A stretch of DNA of 64,000 bases from CAVVAY01 sp963746465. Its GTDB lineage: Bacteria > Actinomycetota > Actinomycetes > JACCUZ01. The notes beneath the pieces were generated by a model. It searched no databases and was not told the origin of the DNA. It saw only the letters and a program-made list of their open reading frames with translations. The translations under genes and the position numbers were made by a program. This document shows positions 26,450 through 35,470 of this stretch, piece by piece (the first letter of the stretch is position 1; every line of letters starts with the position of its first letter). Location: contig CAVVAY010000004.1 in the NCBI GenBank assembly GCA_963746465.1, forward strand, positions 124,001 to 188,000, given 5' to 3'.

Positions 26450-27424
26450 TCAGCGGGGGACGGGGACCGCGGCGAGCACGCCGTCGAGCACGGCGTCCGG
26501 CGTCACGCCCTCGAGCTCGGCCTCGGGCCGCAGCTCGACGCGGTGCCGCAGGGCCGGACGGGCCAGCGCCTTGACGTCGTCGGGGGTCACGTAGTCGCGC
26601 CCGGACAGCCAGGCCCAGGCCCGGGCCGCCGACATCAACGCGGTCGCGCCGCGCGGCGAGACGCCGAGCTGCAACGACGGCGAGTCGCGGGTGGCACGGG
26701 CCAGGTCGACGACGTAGCCGACGACCTCGGGACGGATCTGCACGGTCCGGACCGCGGCCCGCCCGGCCGCGAGCTCGGCGAGACCGGCCACCGGAGCGAT
26801 GCCGGCGGCCCCGAGGTCGCGCGGGTCGAAGCCCTCGGCGTGCCGGGTCAGCACCTGCACCTCTTCGTCGCGGGCCGGCAACGGCATCGTGAGCTTGAGC
26901 AGGAACCGGTCCAGCTGCGCCTCCGGCAGCGGATAGGTGCCCTCGTACTCCACCGGGTTCTGGGTGGCGACCACCACGAACGGGTCGGGCAGCGGCCGCG
27001 GGGTGCCGTCGACGGACACCTGACGCTCTTCCATCGACTCGAGCAGCGCGGCCTGCGTCTTCGGTGGCGTGCGGTTGATCTCGTCGGCGAGCAGCAGGTT
27101 GGTGAACACCGGGCCGGCGCGGAAGGAGAACTCCGACGAGCGCGCGTCGTAGACCAGAGACCCGGTGACGTCGCCCGGCATCAGGTCGGGGGTGAACTGC
27201 ACCCGCTTGGTGTCCAGCGACAGGGCCGCCGCGAACGCCCGCACCAGCAAGGTCTTCGCGACGCCGGGCACCCCTTCGAGCAGGACGTGGCCACGGCAGA
27301 GCAGCGCGATCACCAGCCCGGTCACGGCGGCGTCCTGGCCGACGACGGCCTTGCCGACCTCGGCCCGCAGCGCGCGCAACGCTTCTCTCGCCGTGGCGTC
27401 CTGCTCGGGCAGATGCTCGGTCAC
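26450..27424 (-). CDS. MoxR-family AAA+ ATPase
   Basis: 324 residues from GTG 27424, overlapping the DUF4350 stop region (27421-27424). Walker A is HVLLEGVPGVAKTLLVRAF, Walker B is NLLLADEINRTPPKTQAALL, and sensor 1 VVVATQNPVEYEGTYPLPEA is typical of MoxR. The C-terminal lid contains RPEVVGYVVDLARATRDSPS and SPRGATALMSAARAWAWL. MoxR proteins act as chaperones or activators with DUF58/VWA partners, often in stress or envelope functions. The gene set corresponds to mycobacterial moxR2. Confidence 0.93.
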   Translation of the reverse strand: MTEHLPEQDATAREALRALRAEVGKAVVGQDAAVTGLVIALLCRGHVLLEGVPGVAKTLLVRAFAAALSLDTKRVQFTPDLMPGDVTGSLVYDARSSEFSFRAGPVFTNLLLADEINRTPPKTQAALLESMEERQVSVDGTPRPLPDPFVVVATQNPVEYEGTYPLPEAQLDRFLLKLTMPLPARDEEVQVLTRHAEGFDPRDLGAAGIAPVAGLAELAAGRAAVRTVQIRPEVVGYVVDLARATRDSPSLQLGVSPRGATALMSAARAWAWLSGRDYVTPDDVKALARPALRHRVELRPEAELEGVTPDAVLDGVLAAVPVPR

Positions 27425-28584
27425 GATCGGCGTACCTCTCTCTCGAGGGCGTCGAGGTCGTCGGCGAGCCGCACCAGCGCCCCGTCGTCGGCAGGTGCGG
27501 CACCGTACAGGAGCGCCGCGACGTCCGGCCCGCTCCGTCCGGCGCGGGCGGCCACCGCCGCCACGACGGCGGGTGCGGCGACTCGGCGCGGCAGCCCCAG
27601 GGCGGTGCCCAGCCGGTTCCGTACGCCGGCGCGCAACGCCTCGGCCGCCTGCCCGCGGGCGCCGTTGCGCCGGTAGAGCCGGGACCGGCCCTCGACCGTC
27701 TCCGCGGCCCGGACGACAACGGGCAGCGGCTCGACGACGACCGGCCCGAGCCGCCGGGCGCGCCACAGCGCGAGCAGCAGCACCGCGATCCCGACCTCGA
27801 GGAGTCCCCACCAGACGCCGCCGGGCACCAGGTCGTAGAAGGACTGCTGGGCCGACACCGGGACGTCGTTGGTGGACGGGAGGTACCAGACCAGCCGGGG
27901 ACGCGCGCCGAGCAGGCCGAGTGCGAGCGCCGCGTTGCCCTCGTCGTCGAGCCGTGCGTTGGTCAGCGGCGAGACGGCGCCGAGCAGCGTGACCGGCCGG
28001 CCCTCGACGCCGGCCTGCACCAGGGACGGCCGACCGTCCCGCGAGTAGCAGAGCTGCGTTGCCTCGAGGTCCGCACCGGTGACGTCGAAGACGGTCCCGC
28101 CGGCGTCCGCCGCGCCGGCCCGGCGGGCGACCGGAAGGGCGCAGCCCGGCGCTCGCAGCCCCGGGTCGGTCGGCTCCGCCTGGACCCCGGGCAGGTAGCG
28201 GCCGGGCGTCGCGGGGGCGAGCAGGACGAGGTCGGCGCCACTGGAACGGACCAGCTCGACCTGGCTCTCGACCAGCAGGTCCGGGTCGACGACCAGGAGG
28301 GTGTCGCCCGGCCGGGTGGTCGCGGCCATCGCGGCGCTGGTCGTGACCAGGCCCACGGTCACCCCCTGGTCGCGCAGCAGCTCGGCGACGGCCCGCGACC
28401 CTGAGGGCGCCGGCGAGCGCGGGTCCAGCCGCCGGCCGGGCTCGCCGCCGGTCGCCAGGGCGAGCACGAGACCGCCGAGCAGCACCACGAGCAGGACGGC
28501 CACGGGTCCCTTGGCGGCCCGCCACAGGTCAGCGGCCGTCGGGTCGGTGGACGATCGCACCGGGTCGGTGAGCACAGCACTCAC
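27421..28584 (-). CDS. DUF4350 membrane protein of the MoxR operon
   Basis: 387 residues from GTG 28584. An N-terminal helix (GPVAVLLVVLLGGLVLALA), a periplasmic-side domain with the DUF4350 motif (LDPRSPAPSGSRAVAELLRD, TLLVVDPDLLVESQVELV) and a second helix (GVWWGLLEVGIAVLLLALW), then a basic cytoplasmic tail with YRRNGARGQAAEALR. Family function unknown. Start and stop overlap its neighbours by 4 nt on both sides, which supports a single co-translated unit. Confidence 0.87.
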   Translation of the reverse strand: MSAVLTDPVRSSTDPTAADLWRAAKGPVAVLLVVLLGGLVLALATGGEPGRRLDPRSPAPSGSRAVAELLRDQGVTVGLVTTSAAMAATTRPGDTLLVVDPDLLVESQVELVRSSGADLVLLAPATPGRYLPGVQAEPTDPGLRAPGCALPVARRAGAADAGGTVFDVTGADLEATQLCYSRDGRPSLVQAGVEGRPVTLLGAVSPLTNARLDDEGNAALALGLLGARPRLVWYLPSTNDVPVSAQQSFYDLVPGGVWWGLLEVGIAVLLLALWRARRLGPVVVEPLPVVVRAAETVEGRSRLYRRNGARGQAAEALRAGVRNRLGTALGLPRRVAAPAVVAAVAARAGRSGPDVAALLYGAAPADDGALVRLADDLDALEREVRRS

Positions 28585-29216
28585 GACGGTGCACCAGCGG
28601 TCTGGCCCTGCCGGGTGGCTCGGACCCGCTCGTCCACGGCACGCAGGGCGGCGTCTGACTCCGGACCGGCCGGGCGCCCGCCGTACCAGACGTCGTCGAA
28701 CAGCCGGGACGCCCGGAGCAGCTCGCCGGCTACCGCGGGCAGGGCGGCACCGGCCTCCGCGGCGGCCTCGTTCGCGGTGCGACCGGGCCGCTCGTCGAGG
28801 ACCGCGCGTTCCTCCAGCGACCGGACGACGGCGCGGAGCCGCTCGCGCACGGCCTCCGCCCACTCGCCCGCAGCCGCATGCGCATCGGCCGCCGTCCGGT
28901 GCTCGGCCGCGGTGCGGGCGCGTCCGCTGAACAGGGCCTGCTCCCGTGCCTCGCGGCGACCCAGCGGGCCGACCTTGAGGCGCACCGCGACAACAGCGAC
29001 GACGACGAGCAGCAGCACCACTGCGATGCCGGCGTAGCCACCGGGCGAGACGCCGGCGACGTCGTCGAACAGCTTGCCGGCGCGTTCGATCAGCCAGCCG
29101 ACCACGCGTTGGACCAGGCCCGGCCCGGCGTCCTGGTAGACCTGCTTGGCCAGCTCCTCGCGGGCCAGCCGCGCCGCCTCGTCCCGGGCGAGCTCGACCG
29201 GGGCGGACGCGATCAC
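28581..29216 (-). CDS. DUF4129 protein of the MoxR operon
   Basis: 211 residues. An N-terminal amphipathic part (LAREELAKQVYQDAGPGLVQ) and one helix (YAGIAVVLLLVVVAVVAVRL) precede the DUF4129 domain (AAAGEWAEAVRERLRAVVRS and RTANEAAAEAG), ending with FDDVWYGGRPAG, a motif common to this family (the wall-proximal YGGR-like signature). Sits between the membrane protein and the DUF4350 gene with 4-nt overlaps. Role unknown beyond its constant link with MoxR-DUF58. Confidence 0.85.
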   Translation of the reverse strand: MIASAPVELARDEAARLAREELAKQVYQDAGPGLVQRVVGWLIERAGKLFDDVAGVSPGGYAGIAVVLLLVVVAVVAVRLKVGPLGRREAREQALFSGRARTAAEHRTAADAHAAAGEWAEAVRERLRAVVRSLEERAVLDERPGRTANEAAAEAGAALPAVAGELLRASRLFDDVWYGGRPAGPESDAALRAVDERVRATRQGQTAGAPS

Positions 29217-30428
29217 CGGTGCGGGGACGGCTGCCCCGCCGGTGCCACGCCGGCGGCCCGGGCGAGCTCGAGGTCGAGGGCCTCGCGCCGCATCCGACGG
29301 TCCACGTAGACCAGTGCGGTGGCCACCGCCGTGAACGGCCAGGTCACCGCGGAGGCGACCACCGTGCCGAGCGCGGTCACCATCAGCGGCAGCAGCGCGT
29401 AGACGTTCAGGTCGTCACCGGTGAGCCAGGCGACGAGGAACGTCAGGGCCACGAACGGCACCGTGAGGATGTTCGCGATGACCTGGGCGATCACGTTGAC
29501 CAGCAGCAGGATGCCGAAGGTGCGCCACCAGGCGCCGCGCACCAGGGCGCGCGAGCGGCGCAGCGACGCCACCACCCCTTGCCGCTCGAGCACGATGACC
29601 GGCGGGAACAGCGCGAACGCGGTGTAGAGGTAGACCGCCCCGGCCACCGAGACCAGTCCGCCGAGCACGAGCACCAGGACCACGGCGACCTCGGGCGCAC
29701 CGCCGACGGCCATCAGCACGCCCGGTGCGAGCGCCACGACCAGGATGCCGAGCAGGATGAGCATGGTCAGGCCGGTGGCGCCCAGCAGCGCCGGGATCCG
29801 CGGCCGCGCCAGGTCCCACGCTTCCCGCGCGGGGATCGACTGGCCGAGCACCGCGCGGCTCACCGCGACGGTGAGGATCCCGGTGAGGATCAGCGCGGCG
29901 ACCAAGGTGACGAGGACCTGCACGCCCGTCGCGGTGACCGCGCTCGCGGCGAAGGTCACGTCACCGGTGGCCTGCTCGCCCGACTGGTCGAAGCTGAACG
30001 CGGTGTCGGCGGTGTCCTTGAGCAGCAGCCAGGTGACCGGGACGGTGAGCACCTGGGCGATCACCGCGACGACGGCGGAAAGCCCGAGCATCATCCGCGG
30101 GTGCGCCCGGATCGCCGAGATCGAGCCGTCCAGGATCTCCCCCAGGCCCAGCGGCCGGAGCGGGATGATGCCCGGCTTCGGGGGCGGGGGAGGGGGCGGC
30201 GGGAAACCGGCGGCCGGCGGCCCAGCCAGGTGCCTGCTGCCAGCCAGGTGCCTGCTGCCAGCCAGGTGCCTGCTGCCAACCCGGTGCCTGCTGCCAGCCG
30301 CCGGGCTGCGGTCCGGTGGGCGGGCCAGCAGGCAGGTACGGCGGGGGCTGCTGGGGTGCCCAGCCGGGCGGTACCGGCGCCGCCTGGTCCTCGGGGCGGG
30401 CCCAGCCCCCCGGCTGCTCGTCGCTCAC
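29213..30428 (-). CDS. polytopic membrane protein (glycerophosphodiesterase membrane-domain type), frameshifted N-terminal linker
   Basis: The membrane part (from 30094 down) has about six helices (LSAVVAVIAQVLTVPVTWLL; VLVTLVAALILTGILTVAV; LTMLILLGILVVALAPGVL; VVLVLVLGGLVSVAGAVYLY; TFGILLLVNVIAQVIANILT) and FALFPPVIVLERQGVVASL, as in the family of membrane domains seen in some glycerophosphodiesterases. Upstream, GTG 30428 opens a Pro/Gly/Trp-rich linker (PGWQQA repeats) in a different frame. One base change near 30205-30222 would join them. In the membrane frame alone no good start exists before 30094. First gene of the MoxR operon. Confidence 0.7.
30223..30294. repeat. four 18-bp tandem repeats coding for WQQAPG
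   Basis: Units CAGCCAGGTGCCTGCTGC at 30223-30240, 30241-30258 and 30259-30276 are identical; the fourth (30277-30294) differs at two positions. On the minus strand they encode the WQQAPG linker of the membrane protein. The apparent frameshift lies immediately beside the array. Confidence 0.85.
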
Positions 30429-30535
30429 CCGGCCATCGTCGCACGCCTCGGCGGCGGGCTCCGTGGAGATCATCCGTGCGGGCCGTTCTCGCGCGGTGAC
30501 GGGCATCGGACCCGGAGGGGTGCCACGATGAACGC

Positions 30536-31213
30536 ATGAAGGGTCGCGTACTGATCGTCGACGATGACACCGCCTTGGCCGAGATGCTCGGGATCGTCCT
30601 GCGGGGCGAGGGGTACGAGCCGACGCTGTGCTCGGACGGCGACCAGGCCCTCGGCATGTTCCGCGAGCACAAGCCGGACCTGGTGCTGCTCGACCTGATG
30701 CTGCCGGGCATGGACGGCATCGACGTCTGCCGCGCGATCCGGGCCGAGTCCGGCGTACCCATCGTCATGCTCACGGCGAAGACCGACACCATCGACATCG
30801 TCGTCGGCCTGGAGTCGGGGGCGGACGACTACGTGGTCAAGCCGTTCAAGCCCAAGGAGCTGGTCGCGCGGATCAGGGCCCGGCTGCGGCGCACCGAGGA
30901 GCCGGCGCCCGAGCTGCTCGAGATCGGTGACCTGGTGATCGACGTCGCGGGCCACTCGGTGAAACGGGACGGCGCACCCATCGCCCTCACGCCGCTGGAG
31001 TTCGACCTCCTGGTCGCGCTGGCCCGCAAGCCGTGGCAGGTGTTCACCCGTGAGGTGCTGCTCGAGCAGGTCTGGGGCTACCGGCACGCGGCTGACACCC
31101 GGCTGGTGAACGTGCACGTGCAGCGACTGCGCTCCAAGGTCGAGCAGGACCCGGAGAACCCCGAGGTCGTCGTCACCGTCCGCGGCGTCGGCTACAAGGC
31201 GGGACCGGCCTGA
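30536..31213 (+). CDS. mtrA: two-component response regulator MtrA
   Basis: 225 residues. Receiver domain with acidic pocket D9-D11, phosphoacceptor D53 (LLDLMLPGMDG), T80 and K102 (DDYVVKPFKP), then an OmpR-type winged helix (LTPLEFDLLVALARKPWQVF; RLVNVHVQRLRSKVE). Sequence and the mtrB-lpqB neighbours identify MtrA, the essential regulator of cell division and wall metabolism. A GGAGGGG Shine-Dalgarno is followed by ATG 30528, which reads MNA-stop and whose TGA overlaps the mtrA ATG 30536; this three-codon minicistron could influence initiation. Confidence 0.96.
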   Translation: MKGRVLIVDDDTALAEMLGIVLRGEGYEPTLCSDGDQALGMFREHKPDLVLLDLMLPGMDGIDVCRAIRAESGVPIVMLTAKTDTIDIVVGLESGADDYVVKPFKPKELVARIRARLRRTEEPAPELLEIGDLVIDVAGHSVKRDGAPIALTPLEFDLLVALARKPWQVFTREVLLEQVWGYRHAADTRLVNVHVQRLRSKVEQDPENPEVVVTVRGVGYKAGPA

Positions 31214-32910
31214 CCTCGACCCTCGCCGCCGCGGGGCCCGACCGCGCAGCCCGGGTCGCGGCCTGGCTGCGTCGCGCTGTCCGCCGGCGTTGGCGGCGGT
31301 CGATCGCCCTGTGGCGGCGGTCGCTGCAGCTGCGCGTCGTCACGACCACCACGGTGTTCACCGTGATCGCCATCGCCGTCCTGGGCAACGTGCTGATCAC
31401 CCAGGTGCGGGACGGCCTGCTCGAGACCAAGGTCCAGGCGGCCCTGGACGAGGCGGCGACCGGCGTCCGTACCTCGCAGGAGGCCTTCGACTCGGCCGAC
31501 AGCAGCGAGGCCGACGTCTACGACACGCTGGTGCCGGACCTGGTGCGCCAGCTCGCCCGCGGTGGCGGTCCGGCCGGGGCCCGCGAGGTGGTGCTGCTGC
31601 GCGGGGACGACGTCACCGCGCCCCGCGCGCCGCTGGGTCGCAGCTCGTTCGGTGTGGACATCCGGGCCGTGCCGCCGGCGCTGCGCAACCAGGTGGAGGC
31701 AACTGCCGCGCAGCAGTGGACCTACAGCGAGATCACCCGGGCGTCGGGGCAGTCGGACCCCGTCGTCGTCGTCGGCTCGCCCGTCGTGATCCCGACGGTC
31801 GGCGGGTACGAGCTGTACTTCCTGTTCCCGCTGGACAAGGAGGCCGACACCCTCGCCCTGGTGCGCAACGCGCTGCTGCTCGCGGCGCTCGGGCTGGTGA
31901 TCCTGGTCGGTGGCATCGCCTGGCTGGTCACCCGGCAGGTGGTGACGCCGGTGCGGATGGCGGCCCGCATCGCCGAGCGGCTCTCGGCCGGACGGCTCGA
32001 GGAGCGGATGCGGGTGCGGGGTGAGGACGACCTGGCCCGCCTGGCCGCGTCCTTCAACCGGATGGCGACCAGCCTGCAACGGCAGATCCGTCAGCTGGAG
32101 GACCTCTCCCGGGTGCAGCGGCGCTTCGTGTCCGACGTGTCGCACGAGCTGCGCACGCCGCTGACGACAGTGCGGATGGCGGCCGACGTCCTGCACGAGG
32201 CGCGGGCCGGCTTCGACCCGGCGGTCGAGCGCAGCGCCGAGATCCTGCAGACCCAGCTGGACCGGTTCGAGGCGCTGCTCGCCGACCTGCTGGAGATCAG
32301 CCGGTACGACGCCGGGGCGGCGCTGCTCGAGGCCGAGCCGACCGACCTGCGGGTGGTCGCCCGGCACGTGATCGAGGCGATGGAGACGCTCGCCGAACGT
32401 CGGGGCAGCGAGCTGGTGCTGGCCGCGCCGGTCGTGCCCTGCGTGGCGGAGGTCGACTCCCGGCGGATCCAGCGGATCCTGCGCAACCTGGTGGCCAACG
32501 CGATCGAGCACGGCGAGGGCCGGCCGATCATCGTCCGGGTGGCCGCCACCTCCGAGGCCGTGGCGGTGGCTGTCCGTGACCACGGGGTCGGTCTCGAGCC
32601 CGACGAGGTGGGCATGGTCTTCAACCGGTTCTGGCGGGCCGACCCGGCCAGGGCTCGGACCACCGGCGGCACCGGCCTGGGCCTGTCCATCGCGCTCGAG
32701 GACGCCCACCTGCACGACGGGTGGCTGCAGGCCTGGGGCGCGCCGGGCGACGGCTGCCAGTTCCGGCTCACGCTGCCGCGGCGGCTCGGCGCCGAGCTCG
32801 AGGGCTCGCCCATCCCGCTCGAGCCGATGGACTCCCTGCGCCGGCGCCGGCCGGTGACCGTGGGGCAGCCCTACCGCCGGATCCGCACCCCGGGCGGCGT
32901 CGATGTCTGA
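31210..32910 (+). CDS. mtrB: sensor histidine kinase MtrB, probable CTG start
   Basis: 566 residues if it starts at CTG 31210, which forms CTGA with the mtrA stop; no ATG, GTG or TTG exists in frame between there and GTG 31354. The later start would cut off the basic segment RRSLQLRVVTTTTV that leads into TM1 (VFTVIAIAVLGNVLITQV). Two membrane helices (second: LLLAALGLVILVGGIAWLV) flank the sensor domain; HAMP (ARIAERLSAGRLEERMRV), HisKA with the phospho-His in FVSDVSHELRTPLTTVR, and HATPase (NLVANAIEHGEG, GGTGLGLSIALEDAHLH) follow. Overlaps lpqB by 8 nt. Confidence 0.92.
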   Translation: MTSTLAAAGPDRAARVAAWLRRAVRRRWRRSIALWRRSLQLRVVTTTTVFTVIAIAVLGNVLITQVRDGLLETKVQAALDEAATGVRTSQEAFDSADSSEADVYDTLVPDLVRQLARGGGPAGAREVVLLRGDDVTAPRAPLGRSSFGVDIRAVPPALRNQVEATAAQQWTYSEITRASGQSDPVVVVGSPVVIPTVGGYELYFLFPLDKEADTLALVRNALLLAALGLVILVGGIAWLVTRQVVTPVRMAARIAERLSAGRLEERMRVRGEDDLARLAASFNRMATSLQRQIRQLEDLSRVQRRFVSDVSHELRTPLTTVRMAADVLHEARAGFDPAVERSAEILQTQLDRFEALLADLLEISRYDAGAALLEAEPTDLRVVARHVIEAMETLAERRGSELVLAAPVVPCVAEVDSRRIQRILRNLVANAIEHGEGRPIIVRVAATSEAVAVAVRDHGVGLEPDEVGMVFNRFWRADPARARTTGGTGLGLSIALEDAHLHDGWLQAWGAPGDGCQFRLTLPRRLGAELEGSPIPLEPMDSLRRRRPVTVGQPYRRIRTPGGVDV

Positions 32911-34663
32911 GCGCCCGACCACACGCCGCCGCACCCGCCGTACGGCGCGCCTCCTGCTGCCGCTGCTCGCCGTGTCGCTGGCCGGGTGCGCCTCGATCCC
33001 GACGTCCGGCCCGGTCAAGGCCGGCGGTGACCCGCGGCTGCAGCGGGTCGAGGACGTCGTGCGGTCGATCGGGCAGCCCCCGACACCGGGAGCGAGCCCT
33101 CAGGACATCGTGGCCGGCTTCCTGCAGTCCAGCGCGGACTTCCAGGGCGACCACGAGGTCGCGCGGCTCTACCTGGCGCCGCGGGTCCGGCAGCGCTGGC
33201 GCCCGCAGGCGGGCACGGTCATCGCCGACCGGGTCGCCCCGCTCCCCCTCAGCGGAGGCGTCGTGACGGTCGAGGGCTCCGAGGTCGGCCGGATCGACGC
33301 GGAGGGCTCGTTCCGGCGTACGCCGTCAGGAACCCCGGCGGTGCGCGGTTTCGGCATGCAGCGGGTGGACGGGGAGTGGCGGATCGCCACGCTGGACGAC
33401 GGGCTGATGCTCTCCTCGGCGGACGTCGCCGAGACCTACCGGCAGGTCTCGCTCTACTTCCTGGCCCCGTCCGGCAACACCCTGGTGCCCGATGTCGTGC
33501 TGCTGCCAGAGCTGCCCGGCCTGACGACCAAGATGGTCGCGCGGTTGTTCCGCGGGCCGACCACCCCGATGCGCGACACGGTGGACACCTCGTTCCCCCA
33601 GGGGACCGGCCTGGAGGTGGGGTCGGTGCCGATCCGGGACGGGGTCGCGACCGTGCGGCTCAACGACGCGGCCCTGAAGGCCGACGACCCCACCCGGGAG
33701 CGGATGTCGGCGCAGATCGTCTGGACGCTGCAGCAGCTGTCCGAGGTGCTGCGGGTGCGGATCACCGCCGGAGGCGAGAACCTGCTGGTCAGCGGGGTGC
33801 CCGAGGAGCAGGACCGTGAGGTCTGGAACACCTACGACCCGGACCGGCAGCCGCCGAGCCCCTCGGCGTACGTGGTGCAGGCCGGCCGGGTGGGCCGCTA
33901 CCTGGAGGGCGAGTTCGAGCCGGTGCCGGGACTTGCGGGGACCGGCGACCCGGCGCTGCGCACGCCCGCGGTGTCGCTGGACGCCAGCAGGGTGGCGGCG
34001 GTGAGCAGCGACGGCAAGGCGGTCTACGTCGGCGCGATCGCCCGCGGTGAGGGACTGCTGCCGCGGCTGCGCGGGAGCGACTTCTCGGCCCCGTCCTGGG
34101 ACCCGGGCAACAACCTGTGGATCGTGGACCGCGCGACCGGTCAGCTCTGGTACCTCGCCAACGGCGCGAACACCGCTCAGGAGGTGCGGGTCGCAGGGAC
34201 TCCGAGCCCGACGGCGGTCGCTGTCGCCCGCGACGGCGCCCGGGTCGCGCTGATCGTCGGCACCGGCAAGGCCGTGCAGGTGAGGGTCGGGCCCGTGGTC
34301 CGGGCCGAGACGGCCAACACTGACATCGAGGGCGGCGAGGTGATCTCGGTCCCGAGCGTGCGCGAGCCGGTGCCCGACCTGCGCTCGGCACGGGACGTCG
34401 CCTGGGCCGATGCCACGACCCTCGCCGTGCTGGGCAGCCTGGACGGGCTGCCGGTGGCGCCGTACTACATCGACGCGAACGGCTTCACGATCACCGACAC
34501 GGAGCCGCTCGCGGACCCGGTCACCATCACCGCGGCGCCGCCGTTGCAGCCGCAGGAGAACCCACTGGTCGTCGGTACGTCGGACGGCGAGCTGATGCAG
34601 TTCACCTCCGGTGGCGGCTGGCAGACGCTGGGCGCCGGCACCGACCCTGCCTACCCGGGCTGA
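32903..34663 (+). CDS. lpqB: lipoprotein LpqB, MtrAB accessory protein
   Basis: 586 residues. Lipoprotein signal peptide with lipobox LAGC (Cys29) after LLLPLLAVSLAG, then the conserved ASIPTSGPV. A GerMN domain (about residues 175-300; VPDVVLLPELPGLTTKMVAR, FPQGTGLEVGSVPIRDG) and a beta-propeller-like C-terminal domain (DFSAPSWDPGNNLWIVDR; DLRSARDVAWADATTLAVL) match LpqB. In mycobacteria it interacts with the MtrB sensor domain. It overlaps mtrB by 8 nt and is the third gene of the operon. Confidence 0.95.
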   Translation: MSERPTTRRRTRRTARLLLPLLAVSLAGCASIPTSGPVKAGGDPRLQRVEDVVRSIGQPPTPGASPQDIVAGFLQSSADFQGDHEVARLYLAPRVRQRWRPQAGTVIADRVAPLPLSGGVVTVEGSEVGRIDAEGSFRRTPSGTPAVRGFGMQRVDGEWRIATLDDGLMLSSADVAETYRQVSLYFLAPSGNTLVPDVVLLPELPGLTTKMVARLFRGPTTPMRDTVDTSFPQGTGLEVGSVPIRDGVATVRLNDAALKADDPTRERMSAQIVWTLQQLSEVLRVRITAGGENLLVSGVPEEQDREVWNTYDPDRQPPSPSAYVVQAGRVGRYLEGEFEPVPGLAGTGDPALRTPAVSLDASRVAAVSSDGKAVYVGAIARGEGLLPRLRGSDFSAPSWDPGNNLWIVDRATGQLWYLANGANTAQEVRVAGTPSPTAVAVARDGARVALIVGTGKAVQVRVGPVVRAETANTDIEGGEVISVPSVREPVPDLRSARDVAWADATTLAVLGSLDGLPVAPYYIDANGFTITDTEPLADPVTITAAPPLQPQENPLVVGTSDGELMQFTSGGGWQTLGAGTDPAYPG

Positions 34664-34753
34664 CCGTCCCGGCTGAGCGTCCCCACCCCCCGGTCGTCCA
34701 CGGTTCGCGCGGCGACCTGCCGCGAGGCGTCGGTACGGCAGCAGGCTCGGCGG

Positions 34754-35470
34754 GTGGTCGTCCTCACCCTGCGCGCGGTGCTCGACCTGGTGCTGCCGGC
34801 CGGCTGCGCGGGCTGCGGGACCGAGGGCGTCACCTGGTGCACCGGCTGCGCCGGCCAGCTCGACCGGCTGCCATGGCCGTGCCGCCCCGACCCCTGCCCC
34901 GCGTCGCTGCCGCCGACCTGGGCGGTCGCGGCGTACGACGGACCGGTGCGCGCCGCGGTCCTCGCGCACAAGGAGAACGGTGTGCGGGCACTGGGACGAC
35001 CCCTCGGGGCGGGGCTGGCGTCGGCTGTCTCGGCCGCCCTGACCGTGACCGGCTGCCGCTCGGCCCTCCTGGTGCCGGCCCCCTCCCGCCCGGCGGCGGT
35101 CCGCGAGCGCGGCCAGGACCCGACGCTGCGGCTCGCCCGCGCGGCGGCCAGGTCGCTGCGCCGTCAGGGTGTCGACGCCCGGGTCGTCCCGGTGCTGCGG
35201 ATGTCCCGGACCGCCCGCGACCAGGCCGGCCTCGGAGCGCAGGCCCGGGCCGACAACCTCGCCGGGGCCGTCCGGGTCCCACGGCGCCTGAGGTCCGCCG
35301 TCGCCGGGCGCGAGCTGGTTCTCGTGGACGACGTGGTCACCACGGGCGCCACCCTGGCCGAGTCGGCGCGAGTGCTGCACGGGGCGGGAGCCACGGTCGT
35401 CGCTGCCGCGGTGGTGGCCGCCACTGCGAGGCGTGGGACCGGGCTGTCTTTGGTCACCGGCAGGGACTAG
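34754..35470 (+). CDS. ComF-like phosphoribosyltransferase family protein
   Basis: 238 residues from GTG 34754. An N-terminal zinc-finger-like part (VLPAGCAGCGTEGVTWCTGC, four Cys) precedes the phosphoribosyltransferase domain with the PRPP loop ELVLVDDVVTTGATLAESA (about 198-216) and RARDQAGLGAQARADNLAG. ComF proteins are tied to DNA uptake in competent bacteria; in actinobacteria the gene sits between lpqB and hpf and its role is uncertain. It lies 90 nt after lpqB, where a CGCGGC/GCCGCG hairpin (34708-34724) is found. Confidence 0.88.
   Translation: MVVLTLRAVLDLVLPAGCAGCGTEGVTWCTGCAGQLDRLPWPCRPDPCPASLPPTWAVAAYDGPVRAAVLAHKENGVRALGRPLGAGLASAVSAALTVTGCRSALLVPAPSRPAAVRERGQDPTLRLARAAARSLRRQGVDARVVPVLRMSRTARDQAGLGAQARADNLAGAVRVPRRLRSAVAGRELVLVDDVVTTGATLAESARVLHGAGATVVAAAVVAATARRGTGLSLVTGRD

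Noticed and set aside
34708..34724. Hairpin between lpqB and comF-like as a terminator
   Set aside because: Six-bp stem without a T tract, and comF-like is normally co-directional with the operon; evidence too weak.
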